Of a DNA stretch of 64,000 bases, positions 45,401 through 59,000 are shown piece by piece (the stretch's first letter is position 1; each line of letters starts with the position of its first letter). Made by a program: the position numbers and the translations under genes. The stretch covers positions 51,067,002-51,131,001 of the forward strand of contig OY829542.1 in assembly GCA_963691705.1 (NCBI GenBank), written 5' to 3'. Source of the DNA: Viola odorata. Taxonomy: Eukaryota > Streptophyta > Magnoliopsida > Malpighiales > Violaceae. Under the pieces are notes generated by a model. It was not told the origin of the DNA. It made no database searches and saw only the letters and a program-made list of their open reading frames with translations.

Positions 45401-47432
45401 TTTTCCCCTTGATCAATGACTTCAAATTCTGTCATTTCAGATCTATGCTGCATCGGGTAATTGCACACGTTATATCTGATACCCCTCTAGTTGTTATCTT
45501 GAATGATGCAAAGAAGGTCCGTTATCTTAAAACTTGCAGAATGTTTGTTCACTCTAAGCAAGCATATCTAATGTGATAATGTACCCTTTTCTTTTACAGT
45601 TAATTCAGGTCGTGCTGGATGGTTTAACCTTATTAGCCAAGGATATTTTGGATAAAGATGTCTTGTATAGCCTACTGCTGGTCTTATCAGGAATACTGAC
45701 TAATAAAACTGGTACGTCTGTATTTTGCTATGTACTTAGTTCTCTTAAAGATATTACCATTTCCCACATATTTACCTTGTCAAAAGTACTAAAGTGAAAT
45801 TATTCTGCTCTAAACTGTGCCCTGGAGTCTTGGAAATCCTTCTCCAATAACTAGTCTTGAACTTGATCATTGTGTGGTTGTATCATAGATAATCAGTGAT
45901 AGAACCAAACGCTAAAAAAGAATTATACATAATGTATAAAATATTAGTATACTATACATAATTGTTCACAGCTGTTACCTATAAGGTAAATAAATATAAA
46001 TATTTAAAAAATTTAATCAAATAATGGAACTAACCTTGGCTTGTTCAAATAACCATTAGCGTGTAATGACACTAATATTTGTGAACAAAAAAAGAGATTT
46101 GTGAACACGTATGTATAGAGTTGTGTAACTCCTCATATTCTTAAACTTTAGTTCTTTCAAATTGCACAAATTACATCATAAATTGTATTAAAAATTTAAG
46201 TAATTAATTATACAATTTAATAGTTCACAGCAAAAGTTTTAACTTATTTATAAATAGGTACGATGGAATATCAAAGTGTGTAAAATTAAAAGCCATTATA
46301 TGGCACATTTCGACTATTAGAAACTCAAGGATGACACTTATGTTCCAAGAGGAATCTAGGGATTCTGTGGCTCTCTCTTACCGCCACTTGAAGCCTTTTT
46401 TTGACATATTTTTTTATATTTTGTATAGAAGATATAGAAAGCTGTGGATTACGTGTTATATTTTATATTTTACTCAATTTATTGTTGGAAACTTCCGTTT
46501 CCATAGTTCGAAATGCAATTTCTCGTGTAGGTTGTTGTTCATGTAGCATTTATCTTTTTTGCACAATTCCTCTCAAGCGTAGTAATGTTGTGTTCTCTTA
46601 CCCTCGTGTTTAATTAGGACAAGAAGCTGTCACAGAGAATGCTTATATTATCATTAATTGCCTTGTGGGGCTTATCACCTACCCTCATATGATGGTAAAT
46701 ATTCTTCACTCAAGGAGTATTCTACTTCTTTTCTGCTAAGATTCAATTCACATGTTCGATGGGTTCTCCTCTGCTTCACCTCTAATCCCCCTCCCCATGC
46801 CCTTGTATGCTCCCCTGTTTCGGTTTTAATTCCTAGACCTGCTTATTGAGCGTATAATTGAATTATAGATCTTTTTCTTTGCACATGGTACAGGTTGTTC
46901 GCGAAACAACAATTCAATGTCTCGCTGCAATGTCAGAGCTTCCTCATGCAAGGATTTACCCCGTGAGACTCCAGGTTAGTATGTCTTGGTTGGTCTGCGT
47001 CTGCAGTATATTAGGTATCCTTCTGTTCATTGCTGGCAGGGTTGGAGTAGGTCATGCTGAAAACAGTTTTGATGAGGCTCGCTGACTTGCCATTTTTCAC
47101 TTCGCGTCCAATTCTTTTGCAGTCCTCTATGATTGTCAATAACTGAAGTTCTAAATTCACGTGTATTTCAATTTCAGGTAGTGCAAGCTGTATCAAAAGC
47201 ACTTGATGATCCAAGGAGGAATGTTCGGCAAGAAGCTGTTAAATGCCGGCAAGCATGGTTGGTGCTTTTGATCTCCCTTTAGCTTTCAGCTTTTATAATG
47301 CTCCACGTAATTATATACTTTGCGTTCATGGAATGCAACTCGCTTCTTTCCGATATGTGATTTTCATCGTCTTTGCCTTCTGCTGATTCTCGTAACAGGG
47401 CGTCAATGTCATCAAGAAGTCTACGCTACTGA
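36420..47432 (+). CDS. MMS19: MMS19, cytosolic Fe-S cluster targeting factor (20 exons, 1142 aa)
   Basis: Exons: 36420-36491, 37066-37128, 37232-37286, 38227-38324, 38581-38736, 38870-38929, 39344-39532, 41068-41121, 41248-41334, 41452-42166, 42835-43211, 43514-43587, 43983-44088, 44241-45103, 45441-45516, 45600-45711, 46618-46694, 46894-46974, 47178-47257, 47399-47432. All junctions are GT-AG and the total, 3429 bases, closes in frame at the family's usual length. The start MAQPSQLIQHIESYVD and the end ALDDPRRNVRQEAVKCRQAWAS match plant MMS19. The protein is a HEAT-repeat solenoid: MMS19_N roughly residues 45-310 (DWRALRGALVGCLAL, FELLECLLE), MMS19_C roughly 530-1050. With CIA1 and AE7 it hands Fe-S clusters to nuclear DNA polymerases and helicases. 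Introns 3 (solo LTR) and 7 (1.5 kb) are the longest. Confidence 0.95.
37406..38036 (+). mobile_element. Solo LTR (copia-like) in MMS19 intron 3
   Basis: The 631-bp block starts TGTTGGAA and ends TTCCAACA, a perfect 8-base terminal inverted repeat typical of Ty1/copia LTRs. Inside is a CCATAAATAAGC box about 200 bases from the start, then a leader-like AT-rich part. No second LTR or internal domain follows. The flanking bases (AATTT left, TTTCA right) are not a clear target duplication, so the duplication has decayed or a boundary is slightly off. Short open frames here are not genes. Confidence 0.65.
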
Positions 47433-48343
47433 AGCAAAGCAAGCGCCTATGCTAGTCCCCAGAAGTTAACTGTTGGAGATGCTTGTTTTCCTGCTCGTCT
47501 CCAATTGTAAATATTCAAGCATTCGTTATTGGGATATTATATATACTGAAATTAATTGATGAGGTAGTTAAATTTTCGTTCCCATTTTTTATTTTATTTT
47601 TGTTTCATTACACGATGAAAAAGTAACCATCATACCATCAATGGGATTTCAATAAATCTGTGTTGAGGACAGATTTGAGTCAAGTGATCTCTGTACTGGA
47701 AGAGGCCTTGTTTGAAATTGAAAGAAAACCGCCACCGAGCATGTAGTCCAGTTGTTGTTCGCTTATAGCTAAGTATCATTAGGAATTCGGGTTACAGCCC
47801 TGCTTTTACCTAAAAAGATAAACCAGGTGAAGTTTCCAGCAAATAATTAACTCAAAATTCCCTGCCAAGACGGGGATACAAAAATTGCGCACTAGCAGAA
47901 GCAGTATAATGACTTCAAAAAGTATTGTAGTATAAAAAAACCAAAGTAAAAATAAAAATAGTGGTGACAGTTATCACATTGCAATGGCTACAAAACATTA
48001 CAGCGCAAACAAAACTGTGTACAGTTGGTTGAAGCCTTGAAGGTTGAAAACCACTAAACGAAAATATCACTAGTTTCCTAGATTAACTTGACAACATATC
48101 AGAGAATCTTCTATGATTTTACAACTTCCTTTCTTTCAAGCTTCCAGTAGTGATTCTCGGTGAGTGCTGCACTAGGTTGTAGCTTGATTAGTAATGTATG
48201 ATGTATCCATCCCAGCAAACCACATCGCTCACGATAGGGAACATGTTTCTACCGAGTTTATTTCATGGAAGGATCGACATAAACAATCCCCTATCATTTG
48301 GACATCTTCAATGTTGCAGCCTTTTACAACAAGACTCAACCAA
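47433..48343. other. Convergent 3' region between MMS19 and ELF7
   Basis: Stop codons of the two genes face each other 911 bases apart, leaving room for both 3' untranslated regions. The sequence is AT-rich and non-coding. No repeat element was recognised. Confidence 0.7.
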
Positions 48344-51300
48344 TCATTCTGATACGTCATCTTCAGCATCGCTATAATGATCAAAATCCTGACTCCGGCC
48401 AACCCTCTGTACTCTACCGGCACCAGCTCTTGAATTTAAAGTTGGCTGAAAGCATAAATAAAGCAAAGGGGTGAAAACCCGATTAACATCCACCAAAAAA
48501 ATAATAGAAATGTACGTAAACAATCTCCATGGGCATACATACCCCTGAATCCTTTACTTCTATCGTTGCGGCTGTTGATCTCAGCCTTGCAGTTATTCTT
48601 GAGGGAGCAGGAAAATGTTCCACTTCACCAGTCTGCCCATCTCGTGCTCTCTTCTTTCTTAAATTTATTTTAGTCGGAAGAGGCTGCACCATAACAAGAA
48701 AATGAAAACCTAATTAATCAATTATAAAAGCAAGTATTTGCTGGAAAAGAATTGCATAAAAATGAATTAAATGTGAGACATGGTTCAAGTTGATACAAGA
48801 TAGCGAGCTTCACTCTCATCAAATGAAACAAGGAATGTTGAAGGATCATTGGCATCATCACCTCGAACCTGTTCAAGGTGTCACGGGAATATTTCCATCA
48901 AGCAGTGAAACTCAAGGCTTCCATCTGTATTGAAAACCTGAAGGGAGAACAACTTACATCCCAATGATACTCACGAATCCAAGAATATGAGATATCCTCA
49001 TTTTCATCATACAGGTCCTTAAATAGCTGCAACAATAGGATGATCATTAACTATAAGCTACAAGAACCTCAAAACTACGGCCCTCATATTTATAATATGT
49101 AATAATATAGAGTTATTTCTACCTCATTGGGATTAGGGGACATGTATCCCAAAAACTTTTCAGGCTTAGTTGGATCTGAACCTGTCGCCACGCAAGCTTT
49201 CATAATAGCCTGCAATCAGAACATGGACAATATGCTCAACAGCAAAACAGAGCACCATAAAAAGAAAATTAACTTTGTAACACATCCTGCCAACCTGTGT
49301 ACTATTCTGGGGAATTAAACATAAACTGCAAAGGCTTGGTCTTATAAATTTACTAACCATTAAACTATCTTATTGTCTAGCACAGATACCGATAAATCCC
49401 ACTCAATCACTTTAGTTCTTTGTATTGGGTCTTCTGACTTTTTAGATGAATACCACCAAACACTAACCAACAAGTAACAGATACATAAAAAATGTGTAGG
49501 AATGTCAGTGCCTAATTCTGTGGTCATATATATATCTCACTTAACTATAATTTTGCTACTGTCTAAAATTCCACCGAATCAATTATCCCCAATTCATAGG
49601 CCAGAGTGAGATTTATTTATTTTTGATAACCTATTCTCTTATTTAGGTGCTTCTACACAATACATCCACTATATTAGCATACCCGTGCTTCACAGTCATC
49701 ACGGATAGATTGGTCCAACTTGCCATAGATTTCTGAATCAGCCGTAGGAGCACCATCAAATGTGACCGTTACAAATTTATCATCAAACCTGGTCAGCATC
49801 AGAAACAGCTGTTCAGAATTAATATTAACATGCTCGGATACATTAAATTAACTGACATTATGGATGTTATGATTCATTCAACCATCAGTAGTCTTGCTTG
49901 TTTAATCCCATCATACACATGCAATGATGGTGTACCAATTGATTAAAAGTCCATGCTAGTCATCAAGCAGCCCAAGTTTGTTTGGACATGGTGATTTATA
50001 TTTTCCCCGAGTTGTTTTGTTCAACATGCTTATGAAAGGATATCTAAGAAAACACTACATAGACAGCTAAATCATTGTCAAATTAGAAGATGGCTAACTG
50101 CATTGACACTTGGGAACTCTTGAAGAAATTATCACCATTAAAAAATCTCAGAAAAGATATAAAGGCACCAAATAAACCATACCGATCAAAATCAGGAACC
50201 AGAGGCAGAATTTCAACAGGATGCAATCTTTTATTGGTTGCATGGATAGGGCGTAACTTGCTCGCCTCAAAAGATGCTTGAATTTCCTTGATTTGTCTCT
50301 CTCTGAAATAGTAGTAATGTGTTCAGCAAATAAAGTGCAGTGGTGCAATCGCAATTTTAACTTCAAACATTTTTTTAGAGACAGGTAGGTTAGAAACAAA
50401 ACAAAAAAACAAACCTATTATTGAGGTTGTCTAAAACATTGCGTCCTCCTTTCATTTCTCGCAACTCTTTCGCTTGCTTTTCAGTTAGAGACTGCAAACA
50501 CATTTGGTATTGATACATATGAGCAATTTTGTCAAGGAATTAACATAGTACATTTATGAATAACCTACCATTTTGGCTGATTCCATGCTAAGAGGAGATA
50601 TATACTGTGTTTTAACCAACCAAGTAACACCTTTATCGGTTGGACGCTCTTTTCTTTTTATGCCTTCTCTTTTAACAGGTGTAACAGCTTCATCGTCACG
50701 CAACAATTCCTCATCTTCCGGAGCAAGAGGCAATTTAACACCACGGGGAGGACTAACACAACAAATTAAAGAAAAAAGTATACAGTTAGTAACATTCTTA
50801 TTCCGTAAATTTACCTCAACGACTTATCTGTTGAAAGATGTTACTTGTATACGCTGAGATCAAGTAGGTCAAGTGGTATCCCAAGATCTGGCTCAACGAA
50901 TAGTTGGGGTTTATACATTTTCTCCAAAGAGGTGATTCTGTATTTTGTAAATCTGCAAAAGTGGTTGAGCATTAACCACACAAAGTTCTCCAAGAAGTGG
51001 AACCATCGACCAAAGAAAATGAAGAGACAGAATATGATTTCTACAATTTGAAGAATATTTCTTTTTTAAAATTGGAAATGATTTTGGACAAGGAATCCGA
51101 AAAGAAAAATCAATAAACACTATCTTCATGCCACTGATGGAGGCTAACATTATATTGCAAAGTAAATTTGCTAAATGAAGTTTCTTTTCTATACCGTTGA
51201 AACACATTGCAGTAGGATTCAACTCTTACCGATCTTTATCTCTCTTCAATGCCATAAGCTTCGGTTGAGCACTAGGATCAGGAAGCTCATTCCGAAATCT

Positions 51301-52692
51301 CCAAAAAGAACAAAAAGAAGTTGTAATAGTATCAGTGCTGGAAGCGATTTAAGTAAGCACATAAAAAGAGAAACATGAAACCTTTCTACTAAAGTATATC
51401 TAGCCTGCAGAATGCATCGCAGTGATATGGCTAGAGTGTTGGGACAAAGTAAAATATAAAAACTGTGGATATGAAATCAAATTTCATGTATTTACACCAT
51501 AGTCCCATACTGACAGCATGTTCTGAAAATAAATAAACAAAAGAATTACTGTACACACTTTCATGCCTCTAGAAAGGAGTCATCAAGTGACACTTCACCT
51601 TCTTCAATTTATGTCAAGCAAAACATTATTGCACGTCACATTGACTCCTCAAGGCCAACATACATTTGACTAACAAACAGACCTCTATGCAACCTTTGGG
51701 GAATAAGAAATTTCCTTGAAATTGAGTTAGGAATCTTCAAATGCATAACATTTGAAACTTTGATAGCATACTCACTTCAGCTTGCACAAGAATGTGGTAG
51801 GCTTCTTCAACCTATTCTCAATCCTCTCCCCTCCCAGCAGGGGTGTGGCCTTTCTATCCCCCATTCGTGACCCAGCAATTGAACCATGTCCTTTCTGGGA
51901 AGCCATCAGCTGAGTTTTCTGCAAAACTGAGTTCTGGGACTCTTTCATCTGATGTCTATGCTTCTCCTCTTGCCTTTGCTTCTCAACTTCCCTCTTCTTC
52001 CTCATCCTCCTCTCCTCCTCAGTTTCCACCCTCCCTGATGGTCCACTAACCTTCCTCCCCATTGGAGGAAGCTGATGTGGTGGTGCCACCTTCTGTTGCT
52101 GATGGTGGTGATGGTTTCTTCCCACACCCCCATGACTTGAATTGCCAGGTTCCCTCCTATCCTTAACCACCCCCTTATCTCTCTGCATCCCACTGTCCTT
52201 AGGAGGAGGGGGCGGCGGCGAACTAGGAGGTGGGGGAGGGGGTGGTGGTATGGATGAACTAGGAGGAGGTGGTGGTGGAGGCGGTTGCTGCATTGGCTGT
52301 TGGCCATATTGAGAGTACTGTGAAGAAGGAAAGTACAAACTAGGAGCTGGTGGTTGCTGTGTTAAGGCAGGTGGAGGAGGAGGAGGGGGATAGGAAGATT
52401 CTGGTGGGGGTGGAGGAGGAGGTGGTGGTTGATATTGGTACTGTGGTGGTGGGGGAGGTTGGTGTTGGTAATGCTGTGAGAAATTCTGCTGCATGGTGTA
52501 AGGTTGTTGTTGTGCTGGTGGTGGTGGTGCTAGTGGCGGTGGAGCCATTTGAGAAGCAGGATAGTTTTGCCCATATTGACTTGGTGGTGGCTGCGGTCTT
52601 TGTTGTTGTGGTTGTTGAAGAGGGTTTTGATTTGATTGTTGTTGTGGTGCAGGGAATGCAGATGGTGGAGGGAATGGCCTATGTGAAGCCAT
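48344..52692 (-). CDS. ELF7: PAF1 complex subunit PAF1/ELF7 (12 exons, 683 aa)
   Basis: Exons in transcript order: 52692-51776, 51298-51230, 50952-50845, 50752-50569, 50491-50415, 50302-50183, 49788-49683, 49209-49123, 49026-48958, 48868-48797, 48683-48543, 48445-48344. All are GT-AG; 2052 bases close in frame. Residues 1-165 are Pro/Gln-rich with several poly-Pro runs, then a His run (HHHHQQQ). A charged coiled-coil-like helix follows (ETEEERRMRKKREVEKQR, about residues 224-250). The conserved PAF1 domain starts at ENRLKKPTTFLCKLKFRNELPDP and continues through exons 3-11 (GIPLDLLDLSVYNP, APEDEELLRDDE, RPTDKGVTWLVKTQYIS, RPIHATNK, LRKKRARDG, FPAPSR), with an acidic tail SDAEDDVSE. In Arabidopsis ELF7 is the PAF1 homologue, needed for FLC expression and H3K4/H3K36 methylation during Pol II elongation. 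The gene is intact; the leader extends toward about 53200. Confidence 0.95.
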
Positions 52693-53791
52693 TCTATACT
52701 ACTAATTCTTAGACTTAAAAAATCTTCAACACAATTCTTGATTCTTATATAAAGACTCAATCCAACCCCTAATTCCTGTTGTAAGAAATCCAGAAAAATA
52801 AAAACCCTATGCTGAAGAACACAGTCAAACTTTTCCAAGATAAATCCCAAAATCGAACTTGATAAAGACACCAAATTTCAATTCCTCCAAAACAAATAGT
52901 TTAAAACCCTAGCTGAGATCACAACTGAATGCGGAAGCTAGAGAGTGTTGAGAATGACTCACCAGCAGAAGACTCAGATAATGAAAAAAAACTTGAATTG
53001 GGTTTTCATACAGTACTTGGTCCAAATACAACGGCGGCAAGATTACACAATAAGGTTTTTCGAGGAAAACAAGGAACTGGGTTTGGTCGGGATTGAGAAA
53101 TCGGATGTAACGAACCGAGTGGGTTGAGAAGAGAGAGTTGGAGATTAGAAGCAGAAGAGATGGAGAATGGAAGTAGAAGAAGCAGGAAGAAGGAGGAAGA
53201 ACATAAGTTCTATATTTGATTTTCATTCTATAATCAATGACCAACAATTGTATAATCTAATGGGCTAACCCACCTAGTTGTTACTAGTTACAGGCCCAAT
53301 ACAATCCCTTAAACAGGCTTGGCCTACTAACTAACACTAACAGACTTGACCTAATGACCAAAGTCATAACAATACTCCTTCCTTGAAATTGCACTTGTCC
53401 TCAAGTGCATATGCAGAGCAACTTCAGATAGAACCTGAAGGTATAAACAAACTAGTTAAAATCGAAAGTTTTAAGTAAATTCAAAATTGATAGATGAAAT
53501 CGGAAACCTAAAATTATTACGTAAAATTGTAAAAGAAAGTTTACATATTTTGATAATTTAATTATTATTATTATTATTGTTATATATACAATATAATCAT
53601 TCTTAGCTCAACTAACTAACTTGATCAATTAAAAAAAATGTAATTTTTATTTTTAAATAAATGTTAATTTTAATTGGATAGATTATTTAAGATTCGTTTA
53701 CCTCTTTTCTTTTTCTTTTTTAACAAAAATTATAATTACTTTAGTTAATATAAATAAACAAACAAGAAGAGAGACCAATTCTAGTATCATC
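52693..53791. other. ELF7 leader/promoter and upstream intergenic DNA
   Basis: The 500 bases before the ELF7 ATG (on the - strand) are the likely 5' leader and promoter. A pyrimidine-rich stretch around 53130-53200 on the - strand sense is typical of plant leaders. From 53450 to 53760 the sequence is AT-rich with (ATT)n near 53564. No gene was recognised. Confidence 0.5.
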
Positions 53792-54162
53792 AATATGGCA
53801 GCTTAGGTGCAGCAAAACCCAACATCTCCAAGAGAGGAATGTAAGGATGCCAAGGACGTAACCTCTGTCTTTTATAATCAGCCAAGGAGTATCTTGCAGC
53901 AGCACTAGCGACAGGGAAAACAGCAATGAGAAGTCTTGCAGTCTCCTTAATCACCTCATGTCAACAACCCTTGAAAGCTCTTGACCACCATTCTTTCCAT
54001 AAAAATTCAGATCTTCAGCTCTTGCTAACTGTAATGTAGGCGGCACCTGCTTCTTCCCACAAATTTGATGTTCTCAGCGATTAGTGTTTGAACCTTATGT
54101 TCAAGAACTTTTGTAAGTAGAATCTCCTTAGAAACAAGATTCACTTGTCTCCTTATCTCTTG
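53792..54162 (-). pseudogene. 3' remnant of an unrecognised gene, cut off by a copia insertion
   Basis: On the - strand, the frame that ends at the copia boundary downstream (60885) continues here directly: RRQVNLVSKEILLTKVLEH and so on, up to a stop near 54020. Shifted frames then encode LARAEDLNFYGKNGGQELSR and, near the end, LLIAVFPVASAAARYSLADY and RPWHPYIPLLEMLGF, before TGA at about 53792. Composition and continuity look like former coding sequence with at least two frame breaks or small introns. I do not recognise the family. Its 5' portion is at 60879-62949. Confidence 0.5.
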
Positions 54163-54752
54163 TGTTGGAATTTGGACAACGGGACTAATGCGTTAGCACC
54201 GTTCGTACACGTTAGAACATATGAACGCATATGTTATGTGTGTACCGTCATATAATATATTGTTAACGTTAGGTTAATTGGACCAAATTGATGATCTATA
54301 AAGTTAAGGGGGTCCAATCGTCTAATTAAAACAGTGTGGGGGGTAAATCTGGTGATTGTGCAGATTCCGGATTAATTCCGAATTGTTGATGGACCGATTC
54401 GGAATTAATAAAAACATTAAGGACGGAATTGATCCCTGGTGGAATTGCTAAAAGGAATTAAATATTTCTCTGTATGTTTTAATTAAAGGATAAGTTGTCT
54501 TTTCAGTTTTAAGAGAAGTTGGAAAACTGACGTTAAAACCATCTATAAAACTAAGAGGCAACTTACATTAAAAACAACAGAAGAAAACAAATACAAATCT
54601 CTCTTGGTTCTCCATCCAACCCCACATACCAATCATCCACCAGAAGATCAAGTTTTCGGGATTTCACAAGGAATATGACATAATCATCAGGTACGCTTCC
54701 GCATTCCGTATTTCAATTCATGTATTAATCAAAATTGATTTTGGTTCTAACA
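54163..54752 (+). repeat. 5' LTR of copia element (590 bp)
   Basis: It runs from TGTTGGAATTTGGACAAC to GGTTCTAACA. A TATAAAA at about 54544 followed by CTAAGAGGCAAC is the likely promoter and start region. The same block recurs at 60292-60878 with scattered G-A and C-T changes and three small indels near 54303-54350. Confidence 0.95.
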
Positions 54753-54753
54753 A

Positions 54754-54770
54754 TTGGTAGCGGAGCCATC
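54754..54770 (+). promoter_or_regulatory. Primer-binding site of copia element
   Basis: TTGGTAGCGGAGCCATC directly follows the 5' LTR. Most copia elements use TGGTATCAGAGC (initiator tRNA-Met); this is a similar form with changes at several positions. Confidence 0.65.
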
Positions 54771-56032
54771 AATTTCGATTTGCATGAATTGCTAATAATT
54801 TATGATGCATGGTTGATTGATTTCATCAAGCAATTTTGAAATCAATCAACAATTTCTTATTTTAATTACTCATGGATTTGGGAATTGAATCCCGTTTGGA
54901 TTTGCCCTTTTCTCCATATTTGCAGTTACGGCTAATTTTGCTTATTTTTTGTCGGATCCCGTTTAAGCAATTGGTATAGCCTTTGAGCATTAACTGTTAA
55001 TCATGGGAATTGTCGGCTCTACGACATTTCCTGAGGGTCAGAAATTGTTGTTGATGTATTAATTAATGTTGATTTCATGAATTAATTTTGAAATCATGAT
55101 TAATTACGGTCTGTTGATTGATACCGTGTTCCATCTCTTCATTAATCATGGGAATTTTCATGAAATTGCTTGCTTAATTATTTCTGTACGTATCAGTCAT
55201 GAATTACAGAGAAATCCCATGTTATGAATTGAATTGCATTGGCAGTGATATTGATTCTGATTAATTAATGGAATTGCCTGCGGTTTTGTGGGAATTGAAA
55301 TCAATTCCATTTGGTTTTAATTTGTGGGAATTGAAATCAATTCCATGGGTGTATTCCAATTTTAATTGGAATTGCAGTAACCAATGTATGGGAATTGGTT
55401 AATTGAATTGGCAGCAATGCATTAATATGAACCGTAGCGCTACGAAACCATTAATTGCATACTTTGATTATTTTTGCAATTCTATGTAACGGTCCGGTTT
55501 GCCGGACTTAAAGTTTGATTTAATTATTTTTGAACATAAACATCATAAAATTTAAGATGTTTGTCAGAGTTCAAAAATAATTCATTCATGAATAAAAGTA
55601 GAATAACACTAAGGAAGCTTTTAAGCTTAACTTGTTTATCTAACTCGATTAATAAAAGTAGTAAAGTCACCAAAGTGACCTCTGCTATGGATATTACCGA
55701 GTTAGACATTTCAAGTGTGGTGTTCATAATTTCATGCGGATAGTTGTCGGCCCAAAGGAAGATGACTATTTGGTAGAAATTATAAGCACGATAGTGATGA
55801 ATTTCAAGACCTATAGCTATTAAGAGATTTATGCGATTGTTTGATCGGCAAAATCAAGCTATACGATTCACACTATGACAAATTAATTAGTTGTGAGTTG
55901 TGCCTTTAGTCCAAAAACTAGACACAATATCATATAATTAATCTTTTGATTTAATCAATGTGTTATTCATTAAATTTATTACTTTCATATTTTCACTAAA
56001 GTGAGCTGATTATATGTTGTGTCCTATCAAAT
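54771..56032 (+). other. Untranslated leader of copia element
   Basis: This is AT-rich non-coding sequence before the gag start. It contains the perfect 18-base inverted repeat GGAATTGAAATCAATTCC twice (55291-55308 and 55327-55344), and many ATTAATTG phrases. No ORF with a recognisable domain. Confidence 0.65.
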
Positions 56033-59000
56033 ATGAACTCAGCAGGCTCGGTATCTGTCAATTTAGATAGTGTACCACTATTGTCTTCCAGTAACTTCAA
56101 GTTATGGAAGAGAAAGGTAGAGACAACACTATGCTATATGAATAAGGATCTGGCACTCTATAAGGATTGCCCTGAGGAACCAGACCTCGAAAGTTCTGAT
56201 AAGGAACTCCAGGCTTTTGAGGACTGGCAGCAATCGAACAGAGCTTGCCGTTTGGTCATACTCAGTGTTGTCTCTATGTCCATGCAGAGTTCACTGGATA
56301 AGGAACAAAGTGTCAGTAAGATCTTAGAGATCTTAGCCAGTCGCTACACCCATACGGCGAGGCCGAGATTAGCGATACCATTCGCAAATTCTTGACCATA
56401 AAGTACATGGGTGATAGCGACATCCTGGCTACTACCTCTTCATCTGGTTTCAAGAAGAGGAAAGACAAAGAGACTGCAGGGTCTGGTTCTTAGAAGAAAC
56501 ATAAGGGCTCAGATACTGAGCATAAGGGACCAAAATGTTTCTTCTGCAAGAAAGCAGGCCACTTAAAGAAGGACTGCGCTAAATATATGGATTGCCGTGA
56601 AAAGAAAGGCATGTCCTTGTCTCTTGTTAGTATAGAATCCCATCTCGTTTCTGCACCTAAGAACACTTGGTGGTTAGATACAGGAACCACTAAATACATA
56701 AGTGTTTCTTTGCAGGGTTGCAGAACGTACCGGAGGCCCATTGAAAATGAGAAATTTCTCTATATGGGTACAGGTGACCCGGTACAGGTTCAGGGAATCG
56801 CTACTATTGGACTGATTCTATATACTAGTTATATATTAGAGTTAAAAGAAACTTTTTATGTACCGTCTTTTCGACGGAATCTGATTTCTATTTCTTTGTT
56901 GGACAAAGAAGGTTATGTTTTCAGATTTGGGAATAATAACTACTTTGGTTGGAACTGGTACATTGATTGATTCCGATAACTTGTATTTATTGCATTCGGT
57001 TGACAGCAATAATGAATGTTATGCTAGCGAGTCCAGAGGGGTTAAGTGTAAATTGTCAACTGAGGATTCATTTAGGCTATGACACAGACGTTTAGGTCAT
57101 ATCTCTGCAAGGAGAATAAACCGACTCGTGTCAGATGGAATCCTTGAAGCACTCGATCACACAGACCAGCAGGTTTGCATTGAGTGCATAAAGGGCAAAA
57201 CCACTAATAAGAGGAGGTTTGAGGCTGAGAGATGTACGAAAACTCTAAAACTGATACATACCGATATCTGTGGTCCATTCCCTACGGCATCCTGGAATGG
57301 TCAACAGTATTTTATCACGTTTATAGATGACTTCTCTCGTTACGGCTATTTGTACTTTTTAAAGGAAAAGTCCAAGGCATTAGACCCTTTCAAGTCTTTT
57401 AAAGCCCAAGTTGAAAATCAACTCGGAAAGGCTATTAAGGCTATTAGATCAGATCGTGGTGGTGAATACTACGGTCGATATGATGGATCAGGTGAACAAC
57501 GTCTTGGGCCATTTGCCTAATTTCTTGATGAGTGTGGGATAGTTCCACAGTACACCATGCCGGGGTCTCTGACCATGAATGGTGTATCTGAAAGGAGGAA
57601 CCGTACCCTTAAGGATATGGTAAGGAGTATGATTGCCAATATCACCTTACCTACATCACTCTGGGGAGATACCTTAAGAACTGCAGTCTATATTCTCAAC
57701 AGGATACCAACTAAAGCGACTAACAAAACCCCATATGAATTATGGACAGGCAGAAAGTCCGTCCTAAAATATTTAAAGGTTTGGGGATGTCCAGCAGAGG
57801 CAAGGTCTTATAGGCATGATGAAAGGAAACTGGACTTAAGGACAGTTAGCTGCTATTTTGTTGGTTATCCAGAGAGACCGAGGGGGTATAAGTTTTACAA
57901 CCCTACTACCCGAACTTTTTTCGAGACGGAAAATGCTAGGTTCCTTGAGGATGTTGATTTTTTGGGGGAAGATAGAAGGTCAGATGTCATTTTTGAAGAG
58001 GATTCAGATATACCTCATCCTCATGCAGTTTCCGAGGGACAAGATGAACTTATTGTTACTATTCCTGTTCTTATCCCTTAGAAACCAAGAAATGACGTCA
58101 TTAATCTTCCTGCAGGACTAGGACAAGATCCACAGGTTATACCCGAGGATAATCAGGATGTCTATGAGGGCCCACAACCGGATCAAATTCAACAACCTCA
58201 AATAGTTGAGGACCAAGTAGAGGCAGATATGTCGTTAAGGAGATCCACTAGAGTGAGGAGAAATGCGATTTCGGATGATTATATCGTATTTCTGCAAGAA
58301 CATGAGGATACTATTGACTCTTTAGAGGATGACCCGCTCACCTTTAAAGAGGCTAATAGTTGTTCTGACGCTCGAGAGTGAATAAGGGCCATAAGGGATG
58401 AACTCAAATCCATGAAGGACAACAACGTTTGGGAACTTGTAACATTGCCTGAGAGAAAGAAACCGATAGGTTGCAAATGGGTTTTCAAAACCAAAGGGGA
58501 TTCTCAGGGCAATATTGAGAGGTACAAGGCACGTCTTGTCGCAAAAGGGTTTACCCAAAAGGAAGGAATAGACTATAAAGAGACATTCTCTCCAGTTTCA
58601 TCGAATGACTCTTTAGAACTATTATAGCCCTGACGGCACATTTCGATCTTGAGCTACACCAAATGGATGTAAAGACTGCTTTCCTCAATGGGGATCTTGA
58701 GGAAGAAATCTACATGAGGCGACTAGAAGGACTATCCTCCAACGAGGATAGTGAATTGGTTTGTAGATTAAAGTAGTCCATCTATGGGCTCAAGCAAGCT
58801 TCTCGTCAATAGTACTTGAAGTTCCATAGTGTTATTACTTCATACGGTTTCAAAGTAAACGTTGTGGAGGACTGTCTGTACCATAAGTTCAGTGGGAGTA
58901 GATTTGTATTTCTACTGTTATATGTGGATGACATTTTACTTGCTACTAACGATGTAAAGCTTCTTCAGGATACTAAAGTTTTTCTCTCAGATAACTTTGA

